DNA of 64,000 bases from Alentia gelatinosa. Its lineage: Eukaryota; Annelida; Polychaeta; Phyllodocida; Polynoidae. Each line of letters opens with the position of its first letter. Within the stretch, counting starts at the first letter, position 1. The DNA lies in assembly GCA_950022655.1 (NCBI GenBank), contig OX465581.1, positions 31,033,300 to 31,097,299 on the forward strand, given 5' to 3'. Made by a program: the position numbers and the translations under genes. Below the pieces are notes generated by a model, which worked only from the letters and a program-made list of their open reading frames with translations, did not search any database and was not told where the DNA came from. Below are positions 23,321 through 35,730 of this stretch, piece after piece.

Positions 23321-23471
23321 ATTTTGACGTTTTTGCTACATATCAGATAAAGGTGGGCACCAGGTGGCTTTTACGTCTTATTTCAACGTTCGTTTATACA
23401 TGAACAAGCATTGAAAAAAAGCAAAAATTCCAAACACTAATCCTGACGAGGAGCCTGTTCGCGTTCTATTA

Positions 23472-23775
23472 AGGCTCGGCTCCACTGGTGCGACGCGATG
23501 GTTGCAATAAAAAAGGCAACACCCGTCGCATCCCAGTCACTCCTATATCTAGTCATTTAGAACGCATTCTCGGAAAAGCGACCACCTCGCCAACACTACC
23601 ATTTTGGCCGAGTCCCTAAGGTGGTCGTAATAGCGGGATTCCGCTGTATATGAAGTGTTAACTAACTTGGCGCCTCAGTGTGGTATATCCATATATGTTC
23701 TTGTAACTGAGTGCAATGATTCCGTCGGAGTAATAAAACATGCGACAATCTCGTCGCACCAGTGGAGCCGGACCT
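23472..23775. mobile_element. MITE with about 28-bp terminal inverted repeats
   Basis: The left end is AGGCTCGGCTCCACTGGTGC followed by GACGCGAT. The right end, reversed, is AGGTCCGGCTCCACTGGTGC followed by GACGAGAT. The arms differ at about three positions. The element is about 304 bp with no transposase. A clear target duplication was not identified. Confidence 0.7.
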
Positions 23776-25183
23776 ATGCACATTTTGACTTAGTTTACTT
23801 AACTCGGCGTTTTGCCGCGGACTGCAACGCATTTGTAGATATTTCCGAGAAACATAAACATGCGTAAACGGAATTTTTCGCCAATGTGACTGGGCAATAC
23901 AAATGGGTTTAGATCGCGCAAGTACAAAACATACTCAAAACCTTTACAGCGCAGATAAAGAGACGTTCAGACTGGATTATATCATTTATTTCAGTCCATC
24001 ATTTCTATGAATCATATACATAACCGCATTTATTTTTGCGACTTCGGTATTAACAACAAAATACATCCCATGAGCTTGATACCGAGTCATGGTTCTCAGT
24101 CCTGGCACTACTCGTTATAGGCCATTTCATACTACTGTACAATACCAATCACAGCTCAAGACTCGCACAGTTGAAATTCTTTTTAGTATGTTCTGTAGAG
24201 AAAACGATAGAGTTCATTATTTTCTTTTAAATTTTAACCAAGGCAGTCTTTAATGGAGTGATTCACATTCGAAATGCTCATGATCAAATAAGAGGATCGA
24301 AGGTTCCGTACAAGTCTATGCATTTGCCGATAGATGGACATGAACGCATGCTCAGACCCTTGATTACAGTGGGCTATATTTCTCTGGTCTGGGGAAAAGC
24401 TCGTCTATAATCGCGAACATTGGGTTCTATAAAAACCTAGGGTGATGACCACCTGAATGAACCTTAGTCATTTGTACAAAACGAGATATAACTACGAGGC
24501 TGATTTAATATTGTGGCAAACTCGTCTACCTTTTAGGTAAAGAAACACGTATACCCCAATTTTAACATGCATATGAATATAAGTGGGATCCTCTTTTTTG
24601 CTCATGAAATTTAACAATAACAAACATCCTCAGAAATAACTTAAGTATTAGATGGCGCAAAAACCATGTACCTCAACAGTAAAAAGTGCTGTACAAACAA
24701 TATAATACACATTTGTACCCTAATTATTACAAGGAATCGTTGACCCGGGTTAACTTATGTATAACTGATGTGTGTATACCTCTGAGGTGCTGACCTCCAC
24801 TGTGAAATTACTTCATTTTAAACTAACACATGGTATTGTCAACTAAAACATCAACTCAACACGCAAAAATAATTATGTTTTGTATGCCCATGTATTTATA
24901 AAAGAATTGCTGACGATTAGAAGGCGTCACATTTCATGAGGGCAGTCATTGAATAAACCGTCATACAAAGCTGTATTTCATTTAAAGTGTACACTAAAAA
25001 TGTATGGAAGGAGAGCCTGAGGACCATGGGATGAAAAATCCTCAAACCTGGACTCAAGTATTGAAGCCTGCCCTGAACAAGAGAAAGCACCTGGTTCTGT
25101 TGTCGCGAGTCACCAGCAGTGTTTCATTGCGTCACTTATCAGTCACCCTTCGTGATAAATGGATCACTTGGTCGGGCGAGCAG
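23776..25183. other. No gene recognised
   Basis: This is AT-rich intergenic DNA. Several short frames lack protein character and none joins across plausible splice sites. Confidence 0.45.
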
Positions 25184-25306
25184 CTAACCTAGCATGGCGA
25201 GCAGCTCACTGTACGTGTTGAGTCGGTCGTCGGGCAAACCGAGCAGGTCGTCTTCCATGGAGGGCAGCTGGTCTCCCCAGAGAGCGAGCCACGGGTGAAG
25301 GGCCGT
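25184..25306 (-). other. Possible terminal coding exon of an unidentified gene
   Basis: On the minus strand an acceptor-like TTCATCACAG at 25307-25316 precedes a 41-codon open stretch ending in TAG (25184-25186). The predicted peptide is acidic and leucine-rich and ends SELLAMLG. The segment is much more GC-rich than its surroundings. It lies about 350 bases downstream of the NAA30 stop on the same strand, so it could instead be NAA30 3' UTR or an alternative last exon. I do not recognise the peptide. Confidence 0.2.
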
Positions 25307-25652
25307 CTGTGATGAATATGTATCTCACTTTCTAGGATGAGCAGCTGGTGCTTGCCTGAGCAGCTCACCACACATAGTATGAAGGTGGCATGAAAGGCTC
25401 CATCAACAAAATTGCACAAATTGGTGAGCTGCACGAACCACGTCGCAATGAGACGCTACGTCCTAGCCTAGCATGAAAAATATGTTCTTGTTCTATTTTG
25501 GCCGCTCCGTTGTAGAATTGGGACATACATTCCTTGCGGAATCGGATAACACTCACTTCTCATATGTTCCAGAACCATTCATGACACACACATCTCGGCA
25601 AACACCTCTCCTCTCTCTAATGGTTGCATTTCACTCCATGGATGGACCAATT

Positions 25653-28600
25653 TCATCGCAGCCACAACTTGAGGCGAAGGGCGTCAACACCATTTAGATA
25701 GTATCGAAAGAGTCTTTTATCACGCAGGAATCCTAGGTTCTCGTACAGTCTCAATGCTGCCTTATTGGTAATCTCTGTTTCGAGAACAACCTGGAATGAA
25801 GAGTAAAGGTTATAACGCTTACATTTTTCATGTTCACTCCTACATTATGATCCGAAGATACCAGTAAAATCTTCGAGAAAAAAGCCAACATTTTCTGAAA
25901 TCTACCCACTCAACTTTTTTTCCTTGATTATAATGGCAATTTGATATAGTGTATCATACACTATAAAAATCGAAAATAATAATAAAGACTGTCAGAAACT
26001 TACATATACATGCAAGTCATAAAGCTTGGGAGAATTAAACATAAAACATACTTCATCATTCTTGAATACTAAATTCATAAAAGCAACAGGGTGTAAAAAG
26101 TTCAGTTACCTCATCACATTCTTCAGCTACCATGGCACGGATGGCTTTCATCACAAGGTGAGAACCTATCATAAGAAAATATACTGTATTATTGAATTCT
26201 TTTTTTCCTTGTACTACACGGGAGATTAATATATACCATTTCAGATAATTCACAAAAAAAACCGTAACTGACAGACCTACAAACGTAAAATTAACAGGTC
26301 TTTGAGGCAAACCAACATGATACCCAATTAGCAAGCTAATAAATCATAGCAGCAAGACAAGGTGTCTGATATATATGTATCAACTTAAATATCTATAAAA
26401 TTATTCCTCGTACAATTCGGAGCAGGAGTACAATTAAAAGTCAATATATACTGAAATATAATCATTGGAGTTGACTGATGGGTAACTGCAAATAGATTAC
26501 CCTAATCATTTTATGGAAGTCCGTACTCAAAGTAACAATACACCATAAGGTGATCGTTAGTTAATATGGATACATCGGTACATGCGAATACAGTTGTATG
26601 CATAGATTACTGTAGTACATCAAAGATCTGCCAGAAGTGTACATGTATACTGACTGAGATGCTTGAGAAAGCTTTACTTCATCAAATTTACAACAAAAAA
26701 AAGACCGGATACTACTATAGCATCTCACAAAAGGTCATTGGCGCAGCAAAGGAAATACTATTTAATAGGCTCTGTATAGGGCCAAGGTATTTGATCAATC
26801 TACTTTAAAAGCGTCACAATATTGAAAATTACTAATATTTTGCCAATATTTCCAGGCTCCGTCACATATGATGATTATTGGCCCTCGCACTGTCAAAATG
26901 GTAATACGGTTCAACCGTTTATAGAAAACTGACGATAATAACGCCATAATTCTTACCTATACCTCTCCTCCGATAATTCTGATCAACAGCTAACATTGCA
27001 ATGTAGCCCCTCCGTACCATCTTTTTGTGTAGGTCGTGTTTGCAGACAATGGCACCCACACATTTGCCCCTATCCATTGTCTGAAAGTAGGAAGTCACAA
27101 ACATGAAATATGATTATAGATTTAGTAACAATTCTTCTGTAATTCATTCGTTAATGTTCAGCCTTCACTCGTTGTTTTTTCAATGTTTATTTTGATATTA
27201 ATGTGTCTAATACACGCTATGGGTTTGGCATACATGTTTGCAACTACTTTCCATTGAGCTCAGATCACATCTGTTTTGTAATAACTTTTTACAACGCACA
27301 GCTCTCGTAGGGCATATGAAGACAACAAATAACCAATGCTATTTATGTTGGGAGTATTCATTGTTACTGGCAGGGAGGTGAGGATTTACCTTGGCGAATC
27401 CTTTAATATGAAATGCCTACCCCAAAATAAAGTGTCCAGCTCCCCAACACACACACAAGTAAAAAAACAGAATTTATTAAAGACAGAGGTGGATTCTAGT
27501 GCACAAGCATTATGCATTTGTTACCCGATAATATAATATAATTTAAATCAGCTAGCTGGCTGGCTCTTGAGTAATGTGGATTTCTGGAGGTAGTTAACGA
27601 CAATATCTTATAGATCACGCAGTTATATCCTTTTATCATAGTTATGTACCGCCACTCCCTATACAATACTCGATTTGATTTACGGTAAAACGCTCCCTTT
27701 TCTGATGGTCCCAGGAACTTATAGCTCTTTAATTGAGTTCCATTCTGTCACTTCTATGCTAAACCTGAAACCATCCTCTCTCAGTAGTAGACGGCGGTAA
27801 ATGCAATATAAAAATGTCAACATTATAAATAATTCTTTAAAACTTATCAGTCATCGTCGAATATAAATACGAACAACTGACCAAAACGATTATTTATGAT
27901 GGTTCTATTTACGAAATAAGAGTTCACGGGGCATGACGAATTGTCCTCTGATTAGAGTGTCATTAACAATTATTTCCCTGAATCCAAGATCACATGATGC
28001 ACGGAAATTTGATATATACAATAAGTATTTACCACAATGCCGAACATGTGATTAAATTCTAGGTGACAAAACAATATTATTTCATGCCTCTTACATAACC
28101 TAATTCTTAAGTTTCTTATTCCTTTACATAATGACAAAAACTGAAAAGTTAGATACCTAATGGTGATTCAGTGTGTGACTTTATCTACTTGATGTGGAAT
28201 GTGTTAACCCATATCAAAATTACTGCAGGGCCCGTTCTAATTCTAAGTCCGGCCTGTTTCTTGCTAAATGGCCTTTTTCTTTATAGGATTACTTTCTCCA
28301 AAAATGTACACTAATTCCAAGAATGACATTGGGACCTAATAATAATCCGGGAAAACCTCGTGCTCGAATAGCGATCTGCGGGCTTTACCTTGTTTTCAAG
28401 CAATTTTATATTTGGAATGCAAAAGAGATAGCAGTGTGTAGTCTTGCAACTTCTCGCTTTTACTGGGACCTCCATCAGACATCCCATGTGACAACACCCT
28501 TCGCTACTAACTCAACACAGCTACTACCAATGTGTGACGTCAAGCCATTAATCAAGGAATAGTATTTACCATTATATAAAGTTCATAACTTCAAAATATG

Positions 28601-31600
28601 TACCGGGTTGTCCCAGGTTCTCAACACAAGATCCAGGAAACTATAGGGTACCACCCAATTTTTGAAACGTAGTGTTCGTAGCAATACAAAACAATACACT
28701 TCGTAACCAGCATGCTTCGGATATTCCACTTTGTAAATTGGACACTACGCTTTGATAGTGCTTTGCCCGCCTTGGACACTGTCTTTTTTCTCCTGGATTG
28801 TCTGGACATAAAATGCTGCTTACGTCGTGAATAATAGACCGGTATCAATTTGTTATCGAAATATCATCTAAGCGTATCATGCCATATTTTGTCATATCCA
28901 TCTTTGAACACGTATGCATTTTCAAAGACACATAACAAAAAAAAGCCACACTCTAACCCACCCTTATCATGTCTCAAAATTTCATAATTTTCTGTATAGT
29001 ATTTCAAATGCGAGATGATTTCACATTTTCTCCTCAAATAAAGATGAATATTCACTTTGGTTGTCTTAAAATAATATCAGATAACTCGCCCAGTAGTTGT
29101 CAGAACATGACCCATTTTGGAGAACTCGACCTGCAAAGTCGACCTGGCTTAGATACTTAGGGATAAGACCGTTTCAAATAAAAGGAAAGGTCTGACTTAT
29201 TAACAAAGAAACCCAAGGATTTGGAAAATAAGTCCAGCTAGGTTTAGGAGTAGTATTAAGGTTAGGGATTTCTTTGTTTTGTTTGATTTAACGTCCAGTC
29301 AACCAGTATAGTTCCATACCAGACTTTCTCAAGGTTCTTTTACACCACGAGGATGGTGATCGAATCTATGTGATGAATTCGGGTAGAAATCTCACCCCTA
29401 CACATTTACCTACGTTATGCCCATAACCTCTTAATCTTCAACTTTTACTTTAGCTCTAGTATTTCTTATAAGATCACAGCGCCTATATAGTGACAGGTGA
29501 CACCAGCTGGTTGGTATTCAGGTCACAATCAGCTCAGTGTCTCTGACCTAGCACTATTTTTAGCAGCCACCCGGTCACTCTCCAAACACATATCTTGATT
29601 TAAACATGATTGTAGAATTTCAGGGAGTTAAGGAATTTGCTGATACCCTGTAGCAGTTTAACATACAGGCAGTGTGCTTTCAGAGACACTCCTTGACTCT
29701 ACCAGGCCCTTGGCCCCACAGAATACCACCAGTCTGGGTGCTGCTAGATGACTGTCATCAGGTACCGAGTGTGGTGCGCAGGCGGCTGCCATGCCCCTAC
29801 TGGTGGCTGCCTATACACCATATTTTAGTGCAATTTATAATTATGTATATGAAAAACGTGAAATCGCGAAATTCCCTGAAAACTGGCATACCTGTCCCTA
29901 GAAGACAAAATTTGAAGCCAAGATAACATACTTCCTACTATTATAGTTACCTTTCGTATATTATGATATAAACTTAGGGAATGTCTTTCACACATACTAC
30001 GATACTTGCTTGACTCTATCTGGAATCCTACGTTACTTATTCATGTCTAACAAAACACGTAGTGTCCGTCATTTAGCCCCGAGAAACGAAGCGTAGTGAA
30101 TCCGTAGTGATACCGTTCTTGGCGTGGTGGCTAGCGTAGTGGCTTTTATCCTACCCCTCATATAAATTTCTTTAGACTTAACATGGTGTGGATATGCCAT
30201 GGTTATGCCATAAAATAACTGTATGCCACGGGTGACATATTAAGTTAACCACGGGTAACGGTGCAGGAAAAATACACAATATTGACTGGTTTCAGATACA
30301 AGTGGTTGTATACTCCAAGGAGTCAACTCTGAGGATTATCCACCTTTTCCTGATAAGTGGCAAACCAATATTAATTCATTTAGGTATGCACTCTTTTTTC
30401 ATATACACTATTCTTTCTGTATACATACTCCCTATGTATTGTCTATGGACACTTTATATCAGGGAGATAATAAAATCAAAACGTCACTCAATTTTATATG
30501 ATTGTTTACGTGGCGTTCGTTGTCTTCCACTACAAATATCACTCAGGTCCGCTTCATGAAACCACTCCGTTAAGATAACTCAAACCAAATAAACAATCAT
30601 ATAAAAATTCATGAAGTTTCTTGACATTATCACCACCGTATACAAAGTTCCCGTTGGAAATGTATGGGAACTCCGTAAACCACGACCCATTATATAAACC
30701 TGCCAGATACCAAAACAGCCATGGTATGCAGGAAAACAGCCCATATTGTTATACCCATAAATATGGCAATTACTGGGTTTAATTCTTTCGAAAAGATGGA
30801 TGATAAATGCAATAAAGGACGGTTATGTGAAAAGGTGATTATGTAAACCACTCGAAGTTGATGTTGTAAAACACTCGTTAGCGCTCGTGTCTTACAACGC
30901 ACCAACTACTCGTGGTTTACGACCGCCTGTGCACACCCCATCGTTTGTCTATTTATTTTAGTATTAGTTTCAACTATCATTTATTGTAACGTGATTTGTC
31001 ACTTAAAATAGAAGTAGTTACCGTGTTACAGTTATAATTCATGGAATGTGGTATGGAGAATACACATTAGATTCGTTCTGTTTATATTAGATATCATATG
31101 ACAAATACATTAGTTGGAATCACGACCTTAAATAATCAGTGGATTACAATCAAAGAAATTGAGACAGGAACATACCAGGAAACAAAGTCGAGGCCAGTTG
31201 TGGATAAAATACCTATATGTGTATATAGAGTATGGTTCGGACAAGTCTTTTGTGATCAGTCTCATTATATCTGGCATTTGTAGTTCAGATTCATAAACTA
31301 CATACTCTAGATCCCCATCGACGTCAGACCCAGAGCTGCTAGTGCTAGATTCAGGGATGCCTGGGAACTCTGGGGCACTTTCCTGAGTCAAAGGGGGACA
31401 TTCTGCTATAGTGACTTTGGCAATTCCTTGACGACATGTTCCTATGCTGGGTTCATCATCTGCAGGTTCTGGAACATGATCTCCATTTTGACCTGTCACT
31501 TTGTTGTTGGCACAACCAGAGTTGACAGCAATGTCAGCTGAACAGTTGGACACATGTTCGCATTCACATTTGGCTTTGCATGAGGAAGCGTCAGGGGGGT

Positions 31601-31841
31601 CACCATCCTCACTAGTCTCGCAGAGCATCACAGTCGAATCACCTTCATTTTCTAACAGTCTCACGCGACCATTTTCTTCTAGTGAATGTTTCAAGCATCC
31701 ATTAGGCAGAACACTGTTTTTGTGAGCAACTTTGTCGTATGCACCTTCGCAGTCAGTTTGCTTGGAAACGGTGCATCCTCGATCTGTCATCATCGTCCCA
31801 TCGCCACATGACGCGGTTGGTTTTGCATTTGCATCAGCCAT
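25653..31841 (-). CDS. NAA30: NAA30, catalytic subunit of the NatC N-terminal acetyltransferase
   Basis: Four coding exons on the minus strand join in phase: 31841-31176, 27080-26957, 26165-26110 and 25790-25653 (TGA), giving 327 residues. The last 150 or so residues match NAA30 closely: [61 protein letters not shown] (acetyl-CoA-binding R-R-x-G-x-G), [20 protein letters not shown] and [19 protein letters not shown]30 acetylates N termini starting Met-Leu, Met-Ile, Met-Phe or Met-Trp, together with NAA35 and NAA38, at the ribosome. The N-terminal 170 or so residues are acidic, Ser- and Cys-rich and poorly conserved, as usual for this family. The first intron is 4.1 kb. No breaks were seen. 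Confidence 0.95.
29270..29450 (-). mobile_element. SINE fragment (reverse)
   Basis: The reverse-strand tail TTTGTTTGATTTAACGTCCA is followed by GGATGGTGATCGAATCTATG and AAATCTCACCCCTACACATT. These are the reversed tail and body of the SINE at 3873-4131. The tRNA-like head is not visible, so this is a 5'-truncated or decayed copy. Confidence 0.6.
30690..30955 (+). repeat. Palindromic dispersed repeat, copy A
   Basis: A central imperfect palindrome (about 30842-30921) reads GTAAACCACTCG...CGTGGTTTAC around AACACTCGTTAGCGCTCGTG. The left flank includes AAGATGGATGATAAATGCAA and AATTACTGGGTTTAATTC. The reverse complement of all these elements occurs at 45020-45370. Confidence 0.65.
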
Positions 31842-32310
31842 TGTTCAATCCTCCTATAGTTCTACTATAAAAAACCTATCATGAACAGCATATTACCACT
31901 TTCAGCTTATCTTGGCTACTTCTAAATGTAATCCGACGCAAGTGAAGCGCATTAGCTACTTATCAATGTTGTGAAAACTTGACAGCAGGCTGGGACTCCT
32001 CCATGTTGCCTTCCTCAAAACGCATGCGCCGGAAGTTCCTTTCACATCAATGTAACATATATTAATGGGCAGCAGACTATGATTATCAAGGGGTTCTGTA
32101 TTGTAGACGTTTTACTATGGTGATTCTAATCTCTCGTAGTTCACATGATTTCTTTCTGAAGACTTATTCGACAGATTCTACTCATTTATTTAATTTATGT
32201 TTTGTTTTGCGTAGGTATTTCCCTCCGACCTAGAGGTGTACTGCGGCACTTCCGCTTGCAAAACAGCGCAGACCTTGAGGTCTTCTAACTTTCCAAATCG
32301 TCGTAAGTAT
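31842..32310. promoter_or_regulatory. Candidate shared NAA30/COA6 promoter region
   Basis: Upstream of the NAA30 ATG lie an NRF1-like CGCATGCGC (32021-32029) fused to an ETS site CCGGAAGT (32029-32036), and a second ETS site in the other orientation, ACTTCCG (32248-32254). A strong donor, GTAAGT, at 32303 on the plus strand could end a COA6 5' UTR exon that splices to the acceptor TTTCTAG just before the COA6 ATG. ETS and NRF1 sites are typical of TATA-less housekeeping promoters. Sharing between the two genes is inference. Confidence 0.4.
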
Positions 32311-32561
32311 TTCTTCATCGGCTTAAATAAGATATTATAATGTAGCAAATTTCATTCCTTTTTACACCCAACAGATATCCTTGCTACAGATAAGTCCGCA
32401 ATGTAGCTTGACACAAAAACAAGTGAGCAGAAAGGACCGGGTGGATCATTTGCAGGTTTGCTTCGGCCTCCGATGTTTGAGGACGGGGCTGTCGCACTTT
32501 TAATCCCGCCCGCACCTACCCTTGTCGTATTTATATAGAACTGCATCGAGAATCGTATAGA

Positions 32562-32657
32562 TAGACAATACTCCACGAGTTTGGATGGGCCGCAATCGTC
32601 ATCGAGGCGAAGCCGAGTGACGATTACGGCCCATTCAAACGAGTGGAGTTGTGTCTA
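32562..32657. repeat. Palindromic element with GAGGCGAAGCCGAG centre, copy 2
   Basis: The arms include TAGACAATACTCCAC paired with GTGGAGTTGTGTCTA, then ATGGGCCG/CGGCCCAT and ATCGTCA/TGACGAT. The central GAGGCGAAGCCGAG at 32604-32617 equals that of copy 1 (22156-22169). Weaker pairing continues outward to about 32541-32672. Confidence 0.75.
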
Positions 32658-32754
32658 ATTATGATTCGAGTGCGGTTCTGGATTTATCTCACCCTTTTTA
32701 TTCAAATCAAATATCATCAAATTATCGCAATAATTAGAAAAGACTTCTCAAATT

Positions 32755-32780
32755 CACTACGCCACGGCCGTGGCGTAGTG
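32755..32780. repeat. Perfect 26-bp palindrome
   Basis: CACTACGCCACGG is followed directly by its exact reverse complement CCGTGGCGTAGTG, with no spacer. Confidence 0.95.
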
Positions 32781-33060
32781 TTGTCACTTTACGGGGGTGA
32801 TCGTTGAGTATTTTTTTCTAATGTTATTCCTATGGCTAAACTTGTACCAGGGGTGAGATAATGAACGTGTCATGTTGTTTATGACTGTACAACACGTAGG
32901 TGGCCTACGGGGTATGTAGGTGACGTCCAGGATATGTCAGTATGGTGGGGAAACCCAACAAATCATCCAAAAGCCAAGGTTGAAAATTCCGATTTTAACG
33001 GTATATTTTATAATCTGATACGAAAACAGGTAAACTTTGTCTGTACGTGATAAATACTTA

Positions 33061-34120
33061 TGGGCCTATTCCACCAAAAAGGCCCTCGGCAGGCGGGGTT
33101 TTGCCCTCCAGCCGGCATTTGCTGCCCGGGCCGGCCACCCCTAAACCCCTAAATTCTCCAAGCTGTTCCACCAAAGCCCCACGAGGCGACCAACAGGCGT
33201 ACACAAGGCGCCCATAGAGCCGGCTGGACCCGGCGCGGCGATACACTCGCAGCGGGTTTGCTATTGCCGTCTGGTGGACGTTGGCGGCATTAACTTGCGC
33301 AAGCCGAATTCTCTATTGATCCGATAGGCGGTGCGGTGTGCAGTGATGCACTACGACCCTCTGAACCCGCGAATGTCGCGTATCGAGCAGAGCAGTGTGT
33401 CAGCGTGTTGGGATTTGTACGGGAACGGTCAGAAAACGTCAAATAACCGCAGAATTACAGGTTAAATCAAACAATGAAGGTAAATAAAGATAAGGATTTA
33501 TGTTATGAATGTGTATATTTGACTCTGGTGCTTATATTTTGCCCAAACTGCTGCAACTGTCCGAAATATCGGTGTCCGCATATCGGGATACTGTCCGCGG
33601 GCCTGTCAGCTCAATATATTGACAGTGTATATCGTAGTATATGCTGGCGAGCGGTCAACGCACGCCCGGGGAACAGCTCTCCGCGTCACTCTCGATGTAG
33701 CTCTTGGCATGCCGGCCGGCCTGCCGGGGGCTTAAAATCAAAGGAATCAGTTTTCCTCTGGCAGGGCTTGCGGGGGACGTTGCGCTCATAATGCCCAGCT
33801 GCCTGGCCGGCCTTCTCTGTGGTTATCACTATATTTTGGTGGAACACCTCCAAAATGGGCTATTGCACTGAGTATTGGCCCAGGCCGGCGACCACCAACA
33901 GGTCAGCCGATTCTGCCTGGCGACAGGGTTTTGCAGACACCGGGAGAGGCCGGCGGCCGGCAGGGGCCGGCCATGAGCGGCCTACGAGCTTCATGAGCTG
34001 TTCCACCAAGCAGATTATCACAGCTGGCGGGAGGTTTGCGCCGGCTATTGCCGCCGATCGCCAATAATCGACCACAAGGGGCCTGGCCTGGGCTTGTGCC
34101 TCCTTGGTGGAATAGGCCCA
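33061..34120. mobile_element. Harbinger-like non-autonomous DNA element with TTA duplication
   Basis: The ends are TGGGCCTATTCCACCAAAAA on the left and CTTGGTGGAATAGGCCCA on the right, inverted repeats of about 18 bp. TTA flanks both ends (33058-33060 and 34121-34123), the 3-bp target duplication typical of PIF/Harbinger. The interior is GC-rich with many CCGGCC and GGCCGG words, unlike its surroundings, and has no transposase ORF. A diverged relative lies at 6838-7275. Confidence 0.75.
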
Positions 34121-34729
34121 TTAGCCAGAGAGCTCGCTCGAGAGGCCAGCCTAGCATTGAAAAAATACCTAGTTGGTGAAACAGTATCTCAAGGACTGTA
34201 AAAAAGAGCCAGCATGTACAAGGTTGTTCCTCTCTTGAAATCTGACAAAGAAGAAATTACTTTATGCCAATTTAAAGCATAGTCACTTATATGTAGGTGA
34301 TAGATCTCCTCAAGCCTGTTAATATGAGACCCGAATTGTCTTGATATTCCAATAAGTACCGTACCGGTAGCTTCAGAATCGACTTTTGAGGATAGGTGAG
34401 GTTAAAAGTGTCCCTCAAAGGGTTAATCACACTATGAGCGGCTGCGGCGGCCAGAGCCGCGAACGGAAGTTATGTCAGTGCCTACCCTGTATTTGTATGT
34501 ATTCCTTGCTGCTGTGGGTTTCTTCTAGTTGACAGTTCTATAAATATTGTATTTCTATTGACTTTAGTGTTTGTTTGCTTTGCTGTAAACAATTTATTTT
34601 TTGGGTGTCCAGATGCAACCTATCTGTATACATGAACACATATGGCATATGTTAATAAACTCTTTATCTAACATTACAAATGCCTCCGGTACATTTAATT
34701 TACGATGCAATTTCTGTATTTCTAGAAAA

Positions 34730-35730
34730 ATGCCCGCTCCTAATAAAGAGCAACGTGAGAAGTGTTGGATTGCTAAGGATACTTATTGGGAATGCCTTGA
34801 TAAAAATGGAGTCGAACCCACTAAATGTCAAAAGCTGAGGGAACAGTTCGTAGGAAATTGCAGCAACACATGGGTAAGGATTGCCCAATCCTGCTTATAT
34901 TTCTATTCATTTTTCGTTAAACTTATTGACTTGTTACAATTCTAATAATTGCTTATATATATATATATATCCTACAATACGCAGTGGCGCCACCTGGTGA
35001 TTTTAAAATCTTGATGATTATCCATTCAAAATGGTTCATCGTAATTTAACCTGATACTATATGAACAAAATATAGGGCACAGAGTGATTACTAGTTCCGC
35101 CGTCATCCGCCAGGTAAAAAAGCGCCACTGTAGTCGGGGGTAAACACTGTTAATACTGAGGCGAGAATTGAATTCCTCTATGGCAAGCCCAAAAATATAA
35201 TTTGGATAAAATCCATTGGTAATTGGTCCCGCCACCTGGTGTTTTCTTCAGCGTCGGGGGGCAACATGGCCGCTTCCATAGCACAATAGCTATGTGCCCT
35301 ATAACATTTTATCAGTTTACCCTAACCCAATAAGTGAAATAGACCTATTTACGTTTGCCTGATTATATAGAGAAGGTACCGGAGAACATGGTTTTCTTCA
35401 ATTCTCCCCAAAACAAGGATGGTGACCTATTGATTTTTAGTACTTAAATAGGTAGTATAACTCAATTATTATATTCTCTGAAAGTTTCAAGAAATTGACA
35501 TGGGTTTTAATATGCGAAAATTAGCCTTTTAGAATTTCTGTATATTCTTATATAATTTCCCACATATCAGCTGAAGTATGTCTTCGACAGAGAAGACTGT
35601 CACTGTCTATAAACATAAAGCTATTTTTCTTTTTCAACAGGTAAAATATTTCGACAGGCGACGGGATTACCTAAAATTCAAGAACAAAATTGAAAATGAC
35701 GGTTACGAGCCCGTGAATCAAAAACAATAA
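34730..35730 (+). CDS. COA6: COA6, cytochrome c oxidase assembly factor
   Basis: Two coding exons, 34730-34873 and 35641-35730 (TAA), join in phase to give 77 residues, the usual size for the family. The twin cysteine pairs are C-X9-C (CWIAKDTYWEC) and C-X10-C (CQKLREQFVGNC), followed by the diagnostic WVKYFDRRRDYLKFKNK. COA6 works in the mitochondrial intermembrane space, where it helps copper delivery to the Cu(A) site of COX2 in complex IV. An acceptor-like TTTCTAG lies just before the ATG, so a non-coding first exon probably sits upstream, perhaps at about 32040-32302. A polyadenylation signal lies at 35899-35904. Confidence 0.95.

Larger units (their letters stand above)
27081..31175 (-). 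other. First intron of NAA30 with repeat content
   Basis: The GT-AG intron contains a SINE tail and body fragment (29270-29450), a CCGTATGCC-type repeat (about 30120-30250) and a palindromic repeat (30690-30955). No further exon was recognised. Confidence 0.7.
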
